In this document: in pieces, positions 16,563 through 25,320 of the stretch | How positions within the stretch are numbered: position 1 is the stretch's first letter | How the letters are laid out: every line of letters starts with the position of its first letter | From: Planctomycetota bacterium | Lineage (GTDB): Bacteria; Planctomycetota; UBA1135; GCA-002748355 | Direction: 5' to 3' | NCBI GenBank assembly: GCA_027021385.1 | Contig: JALUUL010000037.1 | Span: 1-64,000, forward strand | Length of the DNA: 64,000 nt | Notes under the pieces: model-generated | What the model was told of the DNA's origin: nothing | Seen by the model: only the letters and a program-made list of their open reading frames with translations | Databases searched by the model: none | Program-made: the position numbers and the translations under genes

Positions 16563-19500
16563 ATGAAGCGCCCGAAGATCCTCCGCACGACCCTCCTCTT
16601 CCTCATCCTCCTGGCCGGAGGCACCTGGGGTCTCCTCCGCTACAGCGGAATCCCGGCTTCCCTGATCCGGGATACTCTCTCCCGGCTCCTCCGCGGGGAG
16701 TTCGACCTCGGAAGTGTCTCCCTCGACCCCCTCGGAGGAACGGTCGAGATCCGGAACCTCGAGATCGGGGAACGGAACCCCGTCCGGAAGAAGGGGGACC
16801 GGAAGGTCCTCACGGTCCCGAAGGTCGTCGTCGGCGTCTCCATGAATCCCCTGTCCTCTCCCGGCCGGATCCGCAGGGTCCTCGTCGAGCGCCCGGAATT
16901 GGATCTCTGGCTCGGAGACAGTACCCCCTTCGACCTTTCCCGGATCCTCGACCTGAAGAACCTGGAGGGTGATGAGGGCGGGAGGGGGGAACCCTTTCCC
17001 GTCCTCGAGATCAGGGACATGGTCGTGCGGCTCCATCTCCCGGGTCTCGAGAACGGCGTCCTCGTCCTTTCTTCGATCCACCTTCTCGCGACCCCGAGTC
17101 GAGAGGAACCCCAGAGAATCCTCCTGGAAGGCTCCTGTCCGCACCCCCTCGGGGGAACCGTGACGATCAAGGGAACCGGAGACGCGGAGAAGCGGGAGTT
17201 CCGTCTCATCGCGGAGACCGGAGGGTTTCGGATCTCCGAGGAACGAGCGAAACCCTTCGGCGAGGCGATCCAGAGACTCGTGCGGAGACTCGGCCTGAAG
17301 GGGTGGGTGGAACCGACGCTCTGGGTCCGGTATCCCGACGGGCGGGGAGGGTTGGCGGTCGGCGTCCGAGCGAAGGTAGCGGAGTTCTCCGTGCGCCCCC
17401 CGACCTTCCGCTACCTCTTCACGCACCTGCAGGGCGAGGTCGCCTGGATCCCCGAGGGCAGGGTCCTCCAGGTCCGAGCGGAACGCACCGGCACCGACAT
17501 GAGCCTGAAGGGATCCTTCCGCCTCGAGGATCTCGGAACCGAGAACGAGACCCTCCGCCTCTCCGCCGAAGCGGACGGGGTCCTGATCGACAGGAGGATC
17601 CATCGCGCGCTCGAGGGCATTCCGGCGACCCGGCGCCTGCTTCGGGCGCTGAACCCGGAGGGGGGACGCGCGAGGGTCGCGATCCATCTCGTCTCGGGAC
17701 GCCCGAGGAACGGAGACCTGCCGACCCTCCAGCTCGACCTCGGCCTCCGCGACATCTCGCTGCGTTTCGACGGCTTTCCTTCCGGGGAGGAAGGAGGCCG
17801 GAGGATCGCCTTCCCCTATCCCCTGCGGGAGGCCTCGGGCGAGGTGCGGATCCGGGACGAGAGCATCCGCTTCACGGATTTCCATGCAAGAGGAGGGAAT
17901 GGAGGCCGGATCCGCGGAGAGGGATCGATCCTTCCCGGAACCGGCGAGGTCCGACTCTCCTTCGAGGCCGATGACCTGCCTTTTTCCCCGCTCCTGCGTT
18001 CATGTCTCGACCGGGCCGTGGTCCGCGGGGCGGAGATCTACGACGACTACGCGCCCAGGGGACGGACCTCGCTCAGCCTGGACCTCGACCTCGGTGGGAA
18101 CGGCGGGGAACCGAAACTCGATCTCCGGCTCAGGCCCCGGGGGGCAAGCGCCGCGTGGAAGGATTTCCCCTACCGCATCCACAACCTGACCGGGGAGGTC
18201 CGGATCACGACGAAGGAGGTCTCCTTCCGCCTGAACGGCAACCGGGGCCCCGAGACGCCGATCCGCGCCCGCGCCCGCTTCGTCTTTCCCGGCGAGGGAA
18301 AGGACGGCTCGGACGAGATCCACATCACCGCCAGTCGCCTACCTCTCGATGATGCGTTGCGGCGGGGCCTCGTCGGCTTCCGCGGATCCTTCGGAGAACG
18401 CTGGAAGACCTTCTCCCCCGAGGGGACGGCGGACCTCGACTTTCTGGGGTGGCGCAAGGGAGGCGGAGTCTTCCAGTACGACCTGCGGGCGGATCTAAAG
18501 GACGGGAGGATCTTCCTCGAGGCCTTCCCGACTCCGGTGACCTCCCTCCGGGGAACGATCGCCCTCCACGGGGACGGGGAACGCTCGCGGGTCGACCTCC
18601 TCGGTCTCGAGGGCCGCGGTCTCGGCGCGGACCTCCTCTTCGAAGGAGTCGTCAGGGAAGGCCCCCCCGGGGACCCGGACGACCGGAGCCCGGCCGCGGA
18701 TCTGACGATTGCCGCCAAAGGGGTCCGCGTGGACGAGAACCTCGCAGAGGTCCTGATCGCGAAAGGGATCCTGGATCGCGAGGTCTGGAAGCTCTGCCGC
18801 GCGACGGGCAGGGTCGACGCGGTCGACCGCATCCGTCGCGCCTACGGAGAAGAGGAGTTCCGTCACGAAATCCTTCTCGACCTCCGGGAGGCGGAGTCGA
18901 CGGCCGCGTTCCTCCCCGACCGGCTCCATGGACTGTCCGGGCGGGTGCGCATCGACGAAGAGCAGAGGATCCGTCTCGAGGACTGCAAGGGCTACCTGGG
19001 GGAGGCCCTCGTCCGCTGCCACGAGGGGACGATCTACCGAAAGGGCGAAAGGACGATCCTCGATCTCCTCCTGAGCGCGACCGAATACCCGGTCGACGAG
19101 CGGCTGGCCCGCCTCCTCGAGGGGGAAGTCAAGAAAGCCTACCTCGCCCGCAAGCCCCGCGGGAGGGTCTCGGTCGCGGATTGGAGGATCCATCTCGAGA
19201 TCCCGTCCACCCCCCCTGACGGCGTGGAGGGGCTCGGGCTCGTCGCACGCTTCGGCGAGGGGGAGTTCCTCGCGCACAACCTGGCGATGGAAGTCGGCAT
19301 CCCCCTGACCGGAATCCAGGGGCGGGCGCGCTTGAGGAGCGGGTTCTTCAACCCCTACGGCGCGGAGTTCCGAGGCTCGTTCAACGGTCTGAACCTCCAG
19401 GCCCTGGGCCAGATCCTGAGAGACACACGGGGCCGCTTCCTCACGACGCACGAAGATTTCGTCATCGAGGAAGGGAGTATGCGGCTGGGCCGGGGACGGA

Positions 19501-20159
19501 TCCGCGGTCCGGTCCCCCCTGCCGAGGGGGATCGGCGATCCCCTCTCCTGCGTTACGGGTTCGGAAGGAAGGGGCGCCTCGACCTGAACCTCGCCCTCGA
19601 CGACCTGCGCCTCGCTCCCCTCCTCAAGGACTTCTCCAGGAACCAACGCTACGACGGCTTCCTCAGGGGAACGATCGATCTCGGGGTGGAGACGGAGGAC
19701 CTGTCGACCCTCCGCCTCGATGCGAAGCTCGGCATCTCCAAGGGGAAGCTCGGCGACGTCCCGATCTTCCGGACGATCTACTCGTTCCTAAAGCCGAGCA
19801 AACGCCAGAACTTCAACGCGGCCGCCCTCGAGGTCCGGGGGAAGGACGGGGTCTTCCGGATCGAGCACCTGATGCTGAAATCCCCGATCTTCAAGATCGA
19901 GGGGCGCGGAACGCTCGGATACGACGGCTATCTGAAGCTCCACGTCGATTTCCCCGACCTCTTCCCCCAGGCCGAGTCCTATTTCATCCTCCCGGGGATC
20001 TACCGCTTCCTCGCGAACAGTCTCGTCAGCTACGAGATCTGGGGCTACATCGGGAACACGAGGACCGGTCCCCGCTTCCTCTTCGAACGGAACCCGAAAC
20101 ACCTTCCGATGGGCCCCCTTCCCGGAAGCCCAGTCCCCCGCCCCCCCGTCTTCCGCTGA
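16563..20159 (+). CDS. AsmA/TamB-like envelope protein
   Basis: This 1198-aa protein has one N-terminal membrane segment (TLLFLILLAGGTWGLLRYSG) followed by more than 1100 residues of repetitive beta-rich sequence, the architecture of AsmA-like proteins that form long periplasmic grooves for moving phospholipid between inner and outer membranes. The early part (EFDLGSVSLDPLGGTVEIRNLEI) matches the N-terminal AsmA motif. The C-terminal part (KLGDVPIFRTIYSFLKPSK to the end) resembles the conserved C-terminal AsmA block. It starts an apparent operon with mannose-1-phosphate guanylyltransferase (23-nt gap) and ruvX. Confidence 0.85.
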   Translation: MKRPKILRTTLLFLILLAGGTWGLLRYSGIPASLIRDTLSRLLRGEFDLGSVSLDPLGGTVEIRNLEIGERNPVRKKGDRKVLTVPKVVVGVSMNPLSSPGRIRRVLVERPELDLWLGDSTPFDLSRILDLKNLEGDEGGRGEPFPVLEIRDMVVRLHLPGLENGVLVLSSIHLLATPSREEPQRILLEGSCPHPLGGTVTIKGTGDAEKREFRLIAETGGFRISEERAKPFGEAIQRLVRRLGLKGWVEPTLWVRYPDGRGGLAVGVRAKVAEFSVRPPTFRYLFTHLQGEVAWIPEGRVLQVRAERTGTDMSLKGSFRLEDLGTENETLRLSAEADGVLIDRRIHRALEGIPATRRLLRALNPEGGRARVAIHLVSGRPRNGDLPTLQLDLGLRDISLRFDGFPSGEEGGRRIAFPYPLREASGEVRIRDESIRFTDFHARGGNGGRIRGEGSILPGTGEVRLSFEADDLPFSPLLRSCLDRAVVRGAEIYDDYAPRGRTSLSLDLDLGGNGGEPKLDLRLRPRGASAAWKDFPYRIHNLTGEVRITTKEVSFRLNGNRGPETPIRARARFVFPGEGKDGSDEIHITASRLPLDDALRRGLVGFRGSFGERWKTFSPEGTADLDFLGWRKGGGVFQYDLRADLKDGRIFLEAFPTPVTSLRGTIALHGDGERSRVDLLGLEGRGLGADLLFEGVVREGPPGDPDDRSPAADLTIAAKGVRVDENLAEVLIAKGILDREVWKLCRATGRVDAVDRIRRAYGEEEFRHEILLDLREAESTAAFLPDRLHGLSGRVRIDEEQRIRLEDCKGYLGEALVRCHEGTIYRKGERTILDLLLSATEYPVDERLARLLEGEVKKAYLARKPRGRVSVADWRIHLEIPSTPPDGVEGLGLVARFGEGEFLAHNLAMEVGIPLTGIQGRARLRSGFFNPYGAEFRGSFNGLNLQALGQILRDTRGRFLTTHEDFVIEEGSMRLGRGRIRGPVPPAEGDRRSPLLRYGFGRKGRLDLNLALDDLRLAPLLKDFSRNQRYDGFLRGTIDLGVETEDLSTLRLDAKLGISKGKLGDVPIFRTIYSFLKPSKRQNFNAAALEVRGKDGVFRIEHLMLKSPIFKIEGRGTLGYDGYLKLHVDFPDLFPQAESYFILPGIYRFLANSLVSYEIWGYIGNTRTGPRFLFERNPKHLPMGPLPGSPVPRPPVFR

Positions 20160-20182
20160 ACCCTCCGAACCGGATCCATACG

Positions 20183-21256
20183 ATGAACAAGGCCCTGCAT
20201 CTCTTCATCATGGCCGGAGGCGCCGGCACCAGGCTCTGGCCCTTCGGCCGGAAGGACCGGCCGAAGCAGGTGCTCCCGATGCCCGACGGCAAGCCCCTGC
20301 TGCAGCGGGCCGTCGATCGCGCGCGCAGGATCGCGGACCGCGGTTCCTTGAGAGTGATCGCCGGACGGAGTCTCGAGACCCCGATCCGGCGGGCGGCCCC
20401 GGGGCTCAAAGCGGAAGAGTTCCTTCCCGAACCGGAAGCCAGGGACACCGGGCCTTGCGTCGTCCTCGCCCTGGCCGACCTCGGGAAACGCGCCGGTCCG
20501 GACGACCTCGTCGTCTTCATGCCCGCCGACCACCGCTTCGTTCCGGAAGAGCGGCTCGCGGAAGCCTTGAAGACCGCCGCGGAAGCCGCGGCTGCGGGAG
20601 AGCGGCTCTGGCTCCTCGGGATCCGCCCTACGAGGGCCGCGACCGGATTCGGCTGGCTCGCGTTGGGGGACGACCTGGGCCTGGGGCGGTTCGCCTGCGA
20701 GGGTTTCGTCGAGAAACCCGGGCCCGACCTGGCGCGGACCCTCCTCGAGGGAGGGAAGCACCTCTGGAACGCTGGCATTCTCGTCGCCCGGCGCGATCTC
20801 CTCGAACGCGAACTCGCAGCCAAGGCTCCCGACCTCGGGAAGGGCCTGCGTGAAATCCGGGAGTGGAAGGCTTCTGGAAGGGACTGGACGGCCCGTTTCC
20901 GGAACCTTCCCAGACGCTCGATCGACCATGCCCTCCTCGAACTCGGTCCGCCCCTCGGCGCGGTCGCGGTCGAGGTCGACTGGAAGGATGTCGGGGGCTT
21001 CGAGGCCCTCGCCTCCCTTTGCCGGGAGGAGGACGGCGGGAATCGACGCTGGTGTCTCGAAGGAGGGGTCGCGCGGATCTCCGAGGGGGGGGACAACTTC
21101 GTTCTCGTCGAGGGGAAGCACGAGGTCCTGCTCCACGGGGTCGACGGCCTGGTCGTCGTCCATTCGGGAGGCAGGACCCTGATCCTCCCCAAGGAGCGTT
21201 CCGAGGAAGTCCGCAACCTCGCAGCGGAGTCGGTGGATTCCGAAGGGGACCGGTGA
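20183..21256 (+). CDS. manC: Mannose-1-phosphate guanylyltransferase
   Basis: This 357-aa enzyme makes GDP-mannose from mannose-1-phosphate and GTP for glycan synthesis. The nucleotide-binding signature is AGGAGTRLWPFGRKDRPKQ, and FVEKPG, NAGILVARRD and the VDWKDVG block are as in the family. The length fits the monofunctional GMP without a C-terminal isomerase domain. Its product could feed the glycosyltransferases at 33-41 kb and 52 kb. It overlaps ruvX by 4 nt (GTGA). Confidence 0.95.
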   Translation: MNKALHLFIMAGGAGTRLWPFGRKDRPKQVLPMPDGKPLLQRAVDRARRIADRGSLRVIAGRSLETPIRRAAPGLKAEEFLPEPEARDTGPCVVLALADLGKRAGPDDLVVFMPADHRFVPEERLAEALKTAAEAAAAGERLWLLGIRPTRAATGFGWLALGDDLGLGRFACEGFVEKPGPDLARTLLEGGKHLWNAGILVARRDLLERELAAKAPDLGKGLREIREWKASGRDWTARFRNLPRRSIDHALLELGPPLGAVAVEVDWKDVGGFEALASLCREEDGGNRRWCLEGGVARISEGGDNFVLVEGKHEVLLHGVDGLVVVHSGGRTLILPKERSEEVRNLAAESVDSEGDR

Positions 21257-21675
21257 AGGAGAAACGTCGTTTCCTCGCCCTCGACCTCGGCGAACGCCGA
21301 ACCGGCCTCGCCGCGACGGACGAGACGGGAACGATCGCCCTCCCCCTGCCCCGCCTCGAGCATTCCTCGATGGACGAGGTCCCCGACCTTCTCGTCCCGA
21401 TCCTCGAGGAGCGCCGCCCCGAGGTCCTCGTCGTCGGCCTCCCTCTCGCCCGTGACGGGGGCATGACGGCGATGGCCGCCCGCATCCTCGAAATCGTCAC
21501 CGTCCTCAAATCCCGCCATCCCGGTCTCGAGATCCGCACCGAGGACGAGGCGCTGACGACGGACCTCGCCCACGACCGCTTGAAGCGGAACGGCTTGAAG
21601 GCGGCGAGGCGCAAGCGCCTGGCCGATTCCCAGGCCGCGCTCGCGATCCTGGAACGCCACCTCGGGTGGGCCTGA
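21253..21675 (+). CDS. ruvX: Holliday junction resolvase RuvX/YqgF family
   Basis: It starts with GTG overlapping the stop of the preceding gene and encodes 140 aa, the normal size. The RNase H-like fold motifs are ALDLGERRTGLA (first catalytic Asp), VLVVGLPLARDG, an EDEALTT segment where most homologues have DERLTT, and ADSQAALAILERHL at the end. Family members act in rRNA processing or on branched DNA. Coupling to a sugar-nucleotide gene is probably only operon packing. Confidence 0.9.
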   Translation: MKEKRRFLALDLGERRTGLAATDETGTIALPLPRLEHSSMDEVPDLLVPILEERRPEVLVVGLPLARDGGMTAMAARILEIVTVLKSRHPGLEIRTEDEALTTDLAHDRLKRNGLKAARRKRLADSQAALAILERHLGWA

Positions 21676-21684
21676 TCCGGAAAA

Positions 21685-22226
<542 letters not shown>

Positions 22227-22286
22227 GTTCAGCCTCCTTACGCCGCGCCGCCCGGGAACCATCCCGAGCCCCCGGACCGAAGCCGC

Positions 22287-22292
22287 TACAAT
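22287..22292 (+). promoter_or_regulatory. Possible -10 box (TACAAT)
   Basis: GCTACAAT lies 29 nt before the ATG at 22322, in the short gap between divergent genes. It is a good -10 match; no convincing -35 is seen. Confidence 0.35.
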
Positions 22293-22321
22293 GCCGCGGG
22301 GAGGCGTGGAAAGTAAGGACG

Positions 22322-23731
22322 ATGCATCGACGACGGATCCAAGCCGCGGGAACCTGGCTCGCCTGGAACGGAAGGCAGGCCCCGATGGTCGTGATGGACG
22401 TCGATCCGCTCTGCCGGCCGCCGAACAGTCCGACCGTCTCCACTCTCCGCCAGTGGCGGGAGACCGGTCTCCACGGACTGGTCGTCCGTGACCCCACCCG
22501 CATCTCCCCCGAGATCCTCGACGCCCTCGGGCGGTCCTCCTCCGAACTCGGTCTCGCCCTCGGGATCGCTCTCGACCCCGACCGGCCCTCGAGCATGCCC
22601 GACCGTTCCCCCCGGTTGCGGCTCGTCTTCGAGGGACTCTCCCGCAGCCACCCGGGCCTCTTCGCCCTCTGTACGATCCCTCTCGACTTCGACCAGGAAG
22701 CCTTCGACCACCGGATCGACGACGGACTTCAGCCCTTCCTGTCGCGCCTCGGAGTTCCGTTCTGCGTCCTGTCGAGCGATCCGCTCGGCCCCCCCGGGAC
22801 CCTGCTCCGGGGGTCGGGCTTCCTCGCCGACATGACGGGCACGGACCTCGACCCCGATCTCGAGACCCCCTCGGGCAGACTCGCCCCCCTCCTCGCGGCC
22901 CGGCTCCCCGACCGCCCCCTCTGCGTGCGGATCGCCCCGGGGAAGGGACTCGACCGGCGCCGTTCCGACCTCGCCCTCGCGACCGCACTCGGGGGGGGGG
23001 CCGCCCTCATCCAGCTTCCCTGGAACCCCGACCCGGACTTCCTGAAACGGTGCTGCGCCCCCTTCCGCGAACTGCCCCCGCAATGGCCGGACCGCAGGCC
23101 CGAGGAGGCCGCCGTGCTCTGCCGCGAGTTCCCCGGGGGGATCCCCCACGGCGCACCGCCCCGCGCCCTCCACGGCGCCCTCGACCTCTGCCACCGCGCC
23201 GCCCGCATCGAGGCGGGTCTCCGGCCCGAGACCCGGCCCGCGGCCCACAAGGCCCAGTCCTTCCTCTGGATCCCCGCCCACGGCCCTCTTCCAAACAACA
23301 TCTGGAACCTCGCCTGGAGCCAGGCGCGCAGGGGCGCAACCGTCCTGATCACCGGGCTCTGCATCGACGAGACCCTCGACCGCAAGAGGATCTCCCTCCT
23401 CGGCATTCCCGAAGTCGCGGTCCGCGGCGCCCTGCGCGGCGAACTCCCTCCCTGGTTGCGCGAGAACAAGGTCCTCGCGACCGGGCCCAACGGACTCGAA
23501 CTCCCGATGGAACTCGGCCGCCTCGTCTTCCGGCATCGCTGCCCCGAATGTGAACCCGAGGACGAAGAATCGGAAACCCTGATCCGCCGCCTCTGCCGGA
23601 CCGCGGGCCTGGAGGTTCCCGAAACGGGATCCGGCTCCCCCGGGTTCCTCTACCCCAGGAGCCTGGACACCGGCGAAGGAAGACTCGAACTCGACCTCGA
23701 ACGAGGAGTCTGGAGGGAAATCCCCGCTTGA
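22322..23731 (+). CDS. Protein of unknown function, 469 aa
   Basis: I do not recognise this family. No signal peptide or membrane segment is evident, so it is probably cytoplasmic. Alternating hydrophobic strands and helices in the first 250 residues (MVVMDVDPL, HGLVVRDPTRISPE, ALALGIALD-like spacing, ALIQLPWNPDPDF) suggest an alpha/beta barrel. The C-terminal part has a CPEC-like pair (HRCPECEPE) and a short tail. Internal start ATG 22385 is an alternative, but TAAGGA before 22322 supports the longer form. It is a single-gene unit between the divergent AhpD-like gene and the convergent yjbQ. Confidence 0.75.
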   Translation: MHRRRIQAAGTWLAWNGRQAPMVVMDVDPLCRPPNSPTVSTLRQWRETGLHGLVVRDPTRISPEILDALGRSSSELGLALGIALDPDRPSSMPDRSPRLRLVFEGLSRSHPGLFALCTIPLDFDQEAFDHRIDDGLQPFLSRLGVPFCVLSSDPLGPPGTLLRGSGFLADMTGTDLDPDLETPSGRLAPLLAARLPDRPLCVRIAPGKGLDRRRSDLALATALGGGAALIQLPWNPDPDFLKRCCAPFRELPPQWPDRRPEEAAVLCREFPGGIPHGAPPRALHGALDLCHRAARIEAGLRPETRPAAHKAQSFLWIPAHGPLPNNIWNLAWSQARRGATVLITGLCIDETLDRKRISLLGIPEVAVRGALRGELPPWLRENKVLATGPNGLELPMELGRLVFRHRCPECEPEDEESETLIRRLCRTAGLEVPETGSGSPGFLYPRSLDTGEGRLELDLERGVWREIPA

Positions 23732-23747
23732 ATCGATCGCGGCGGGT

Positions 23748-24179
23748 TCAGCCGAGCATCTCCCCCGTCCGTCGATCGCGCACGTAGCCCTGGAACGATA
23801 CCCAGAGCTTCCGGGTCCGAGGGCCGTCGAACTCGCAGAAATAGATCTCCTGCCAGCGTCCGAGTTTCGGTCGCATGTCCTCGACGAGGACCTGCACCGA
23901 GGACCCGAGGAGGCTCGCCTTCGCGTGCGCGGCGGTATTCCCCTCGAAATGCCGGTAGTCGGCGTGCTTCCAGGGGATGAGGCGGTCGAGCAGCCTCGAC
24001 AGGTCTCCGGTGACGTCGGGATCCGCGTTCTCCTGGATCGTGATCCCGGCCGTCGTATGGGGGACGAAGAGGGTCAGGACCCCGCTCATCCAACCAAGCG
24101 AGCGGCAGCGCTCCCCGATTTCTCCGGACAACGGCAGGAAGGCGCAGCGTTCCGGAGTCCGGACCTCGACCTCGATCAT
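23748..24179 (-). CDS. YjbQ/UPF0047 family protein
   Basis: This 143-aa protein shows the family signature SGVLTLFVPHTTAGITIQEN, followed by DPDVTGDLSRLLDRLIP, HAKASLLGSSVQV and LGRWQEIYFCEFDGPR. YjbQ proteins are small beta-rich trimers reported to have weak thiamine-phosphate synthase activity; the true role is unsettled. The ATG overlaps the stop of the deoxyhypusine-synthase-like gene (ATGA), so translation is coupled. The track ORF from 25109 is a shadow. Confidence 0.92.
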   Translation of the reverse strand: MIEVEVRTPERCAFLPLSGEIGERCRSLGWMSGVLTLFVPHTTAGITIQENADPDVTGDLSRLLDRLIPWKHADYRHFEGNTAAHAKASLLGSSVQVLVEDMRPKLGRWQEIYFCEFDGPRTRKLWVSFQGYVRDRRTGEMLG

Positions 24180-25276
24180 CCGGCGGGGACCCCGGCCCCG
24201 GACGCCGCGCGGTAGGCTTCGAGGTCGAAGCCGCCGTCCGGGCGCAGGTAGCGTCCGAGCCGGCGGGGACGGCGGGCGGTTCCGGCCCGCCGCTCGAGCA
24301 GGGCGCAGACCAGGAGCGGGAAGGTCACGGTCGCCTCCCCGTAGACCATCTGCTCGAAGGTCGTCGAGACCTTGCCCCAGCTCGCGGCCTCCCTCAGGGT
24401 GCTGCCCGAAAGGGCGCCGTCGCGCTCGTCGGCGACCGTCAACTGCACCGCGTACTTGTGCATCGGCACCTCGTCGCCGAGGACCTCGGCCGCGACGACC
24501 GTGTCCTGCGCGAAGTTCTTCGGAACTCCCCCGCCGACCATCAGGAGGGCGGACTCCCTCGCGGCGTGCATCTTGAGATAGGAGAGTTCGAGGAAGTCCC
24601 GCGCCGTGTCGAGGCTCACCGGGTCCTGCCCCTCGAGACGGCGCCGGTGCTGGTGCAGGACGAAACCGAAGCCGGCCGAGGAATCGGACAGAGCGGGGAC
24701 GAAGACCGGGACCTCCTTGCGCGCGCAGGCCTCGACGAATCCCGTGTGGTCCTTCCCCTCGACCCGGAGATACTCGCCCATCGCCCGGACGATCTCCCGG
24801 CTCGAATGCGGGCGCGCCTCGAGCCCGTCGAGCAGGCGCGTCATCGTCTCGTCGCAGACCCTCAGTTCGTCCTCGTCGATGTAATGGTCGTAGATCCGGT
24901 CGATCCTGAGTTCCCGGAGGAGATCGTCGTCGGCGGACGGACTTCCCTGGTAATGACGGAACCCCAGGCCCTCGAAGAAGTCCTGGTCCACGACGTTCGC
25001 CCCTGTCGAAACAACCGCGTCGACGAGGTCCTCCTCGATCAGGGAGGCGATCACCCGCTTCAGCCCGGCCGAGACGAGGGAACCCGCGAGACACAGGACG
25101 ACGAGGCAATCGGGCTCCGAAAGGGCGCGCTCGAGGATGTCGGCCGCGCGGGCGAGGTTGCGGGCCTGGAAACTCGTCCCCCCCATCGCCCGCAGGAGGG
25201 CGTCGATCCCCCGGTGCTCTCCGGGTTCGAGATGCCGGATGGCCCGGTCGGGATTCAGAAAGTCGGACTTCTCCAT
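24176..25276 (-). CDS. Deoxyhypusine synthase family protein
   Basis: From the ATG at 25276 the protein is 366 aa; the track ORF reaching 26764 is antisense shadow to the lipoprotein gene. It has the NAD-binding core (VVSTGANVVDQDFFEGLG) and a GGGVPKNFAQD segment matching the GGGxxKH region that holds the active-site lysine of eukaryotic deoxyhypusine synthase. Bacteria lack eIF5A, so bacterial homologues probably transfer aminobutyl groups between polyamines (homospermidine-synthase-like) or act on an unknown substrate. It is coupled to yjbQ by a 4-nt overlap. Confidence 0.9.
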   Translation of the reverse strand: MEKSDFLNPDRAIRHLEPGEHRGIDALLRAMGGTSFQARNLARAADILERALSEPDCLVVLCLAGSLVSAGLKRVIASLIEEDLVDAVVSTGANVVDQDFFEGLGFRHYQGSPSADDDLLRELRIDRIYDHYIDEDELRVCDETMTRLLDGLEARPHSSREIVRAMGEYLRVEGKDHTGFVEACARKEVPVFVPALSDSSAGFGFVLHQHRRRLEGQDPVSLDTARDFLELSYLKMHAARESALLMVGGGVPKNFAQDTVVAAEVLGDEVPMHKYAVQLTVADERDGALSGSTLREAASWGKVSTTFEQMVYGEATVTFPLLVCALLERRAGTARRPRRLGRYLRPDGGFDLEAYRAASGAGVPAG

Positions 25277-25320
25277 GGCGGGTCTCTCGGGAAGAGGATC
25301 GTCGGACCTGAGCCGGGATT

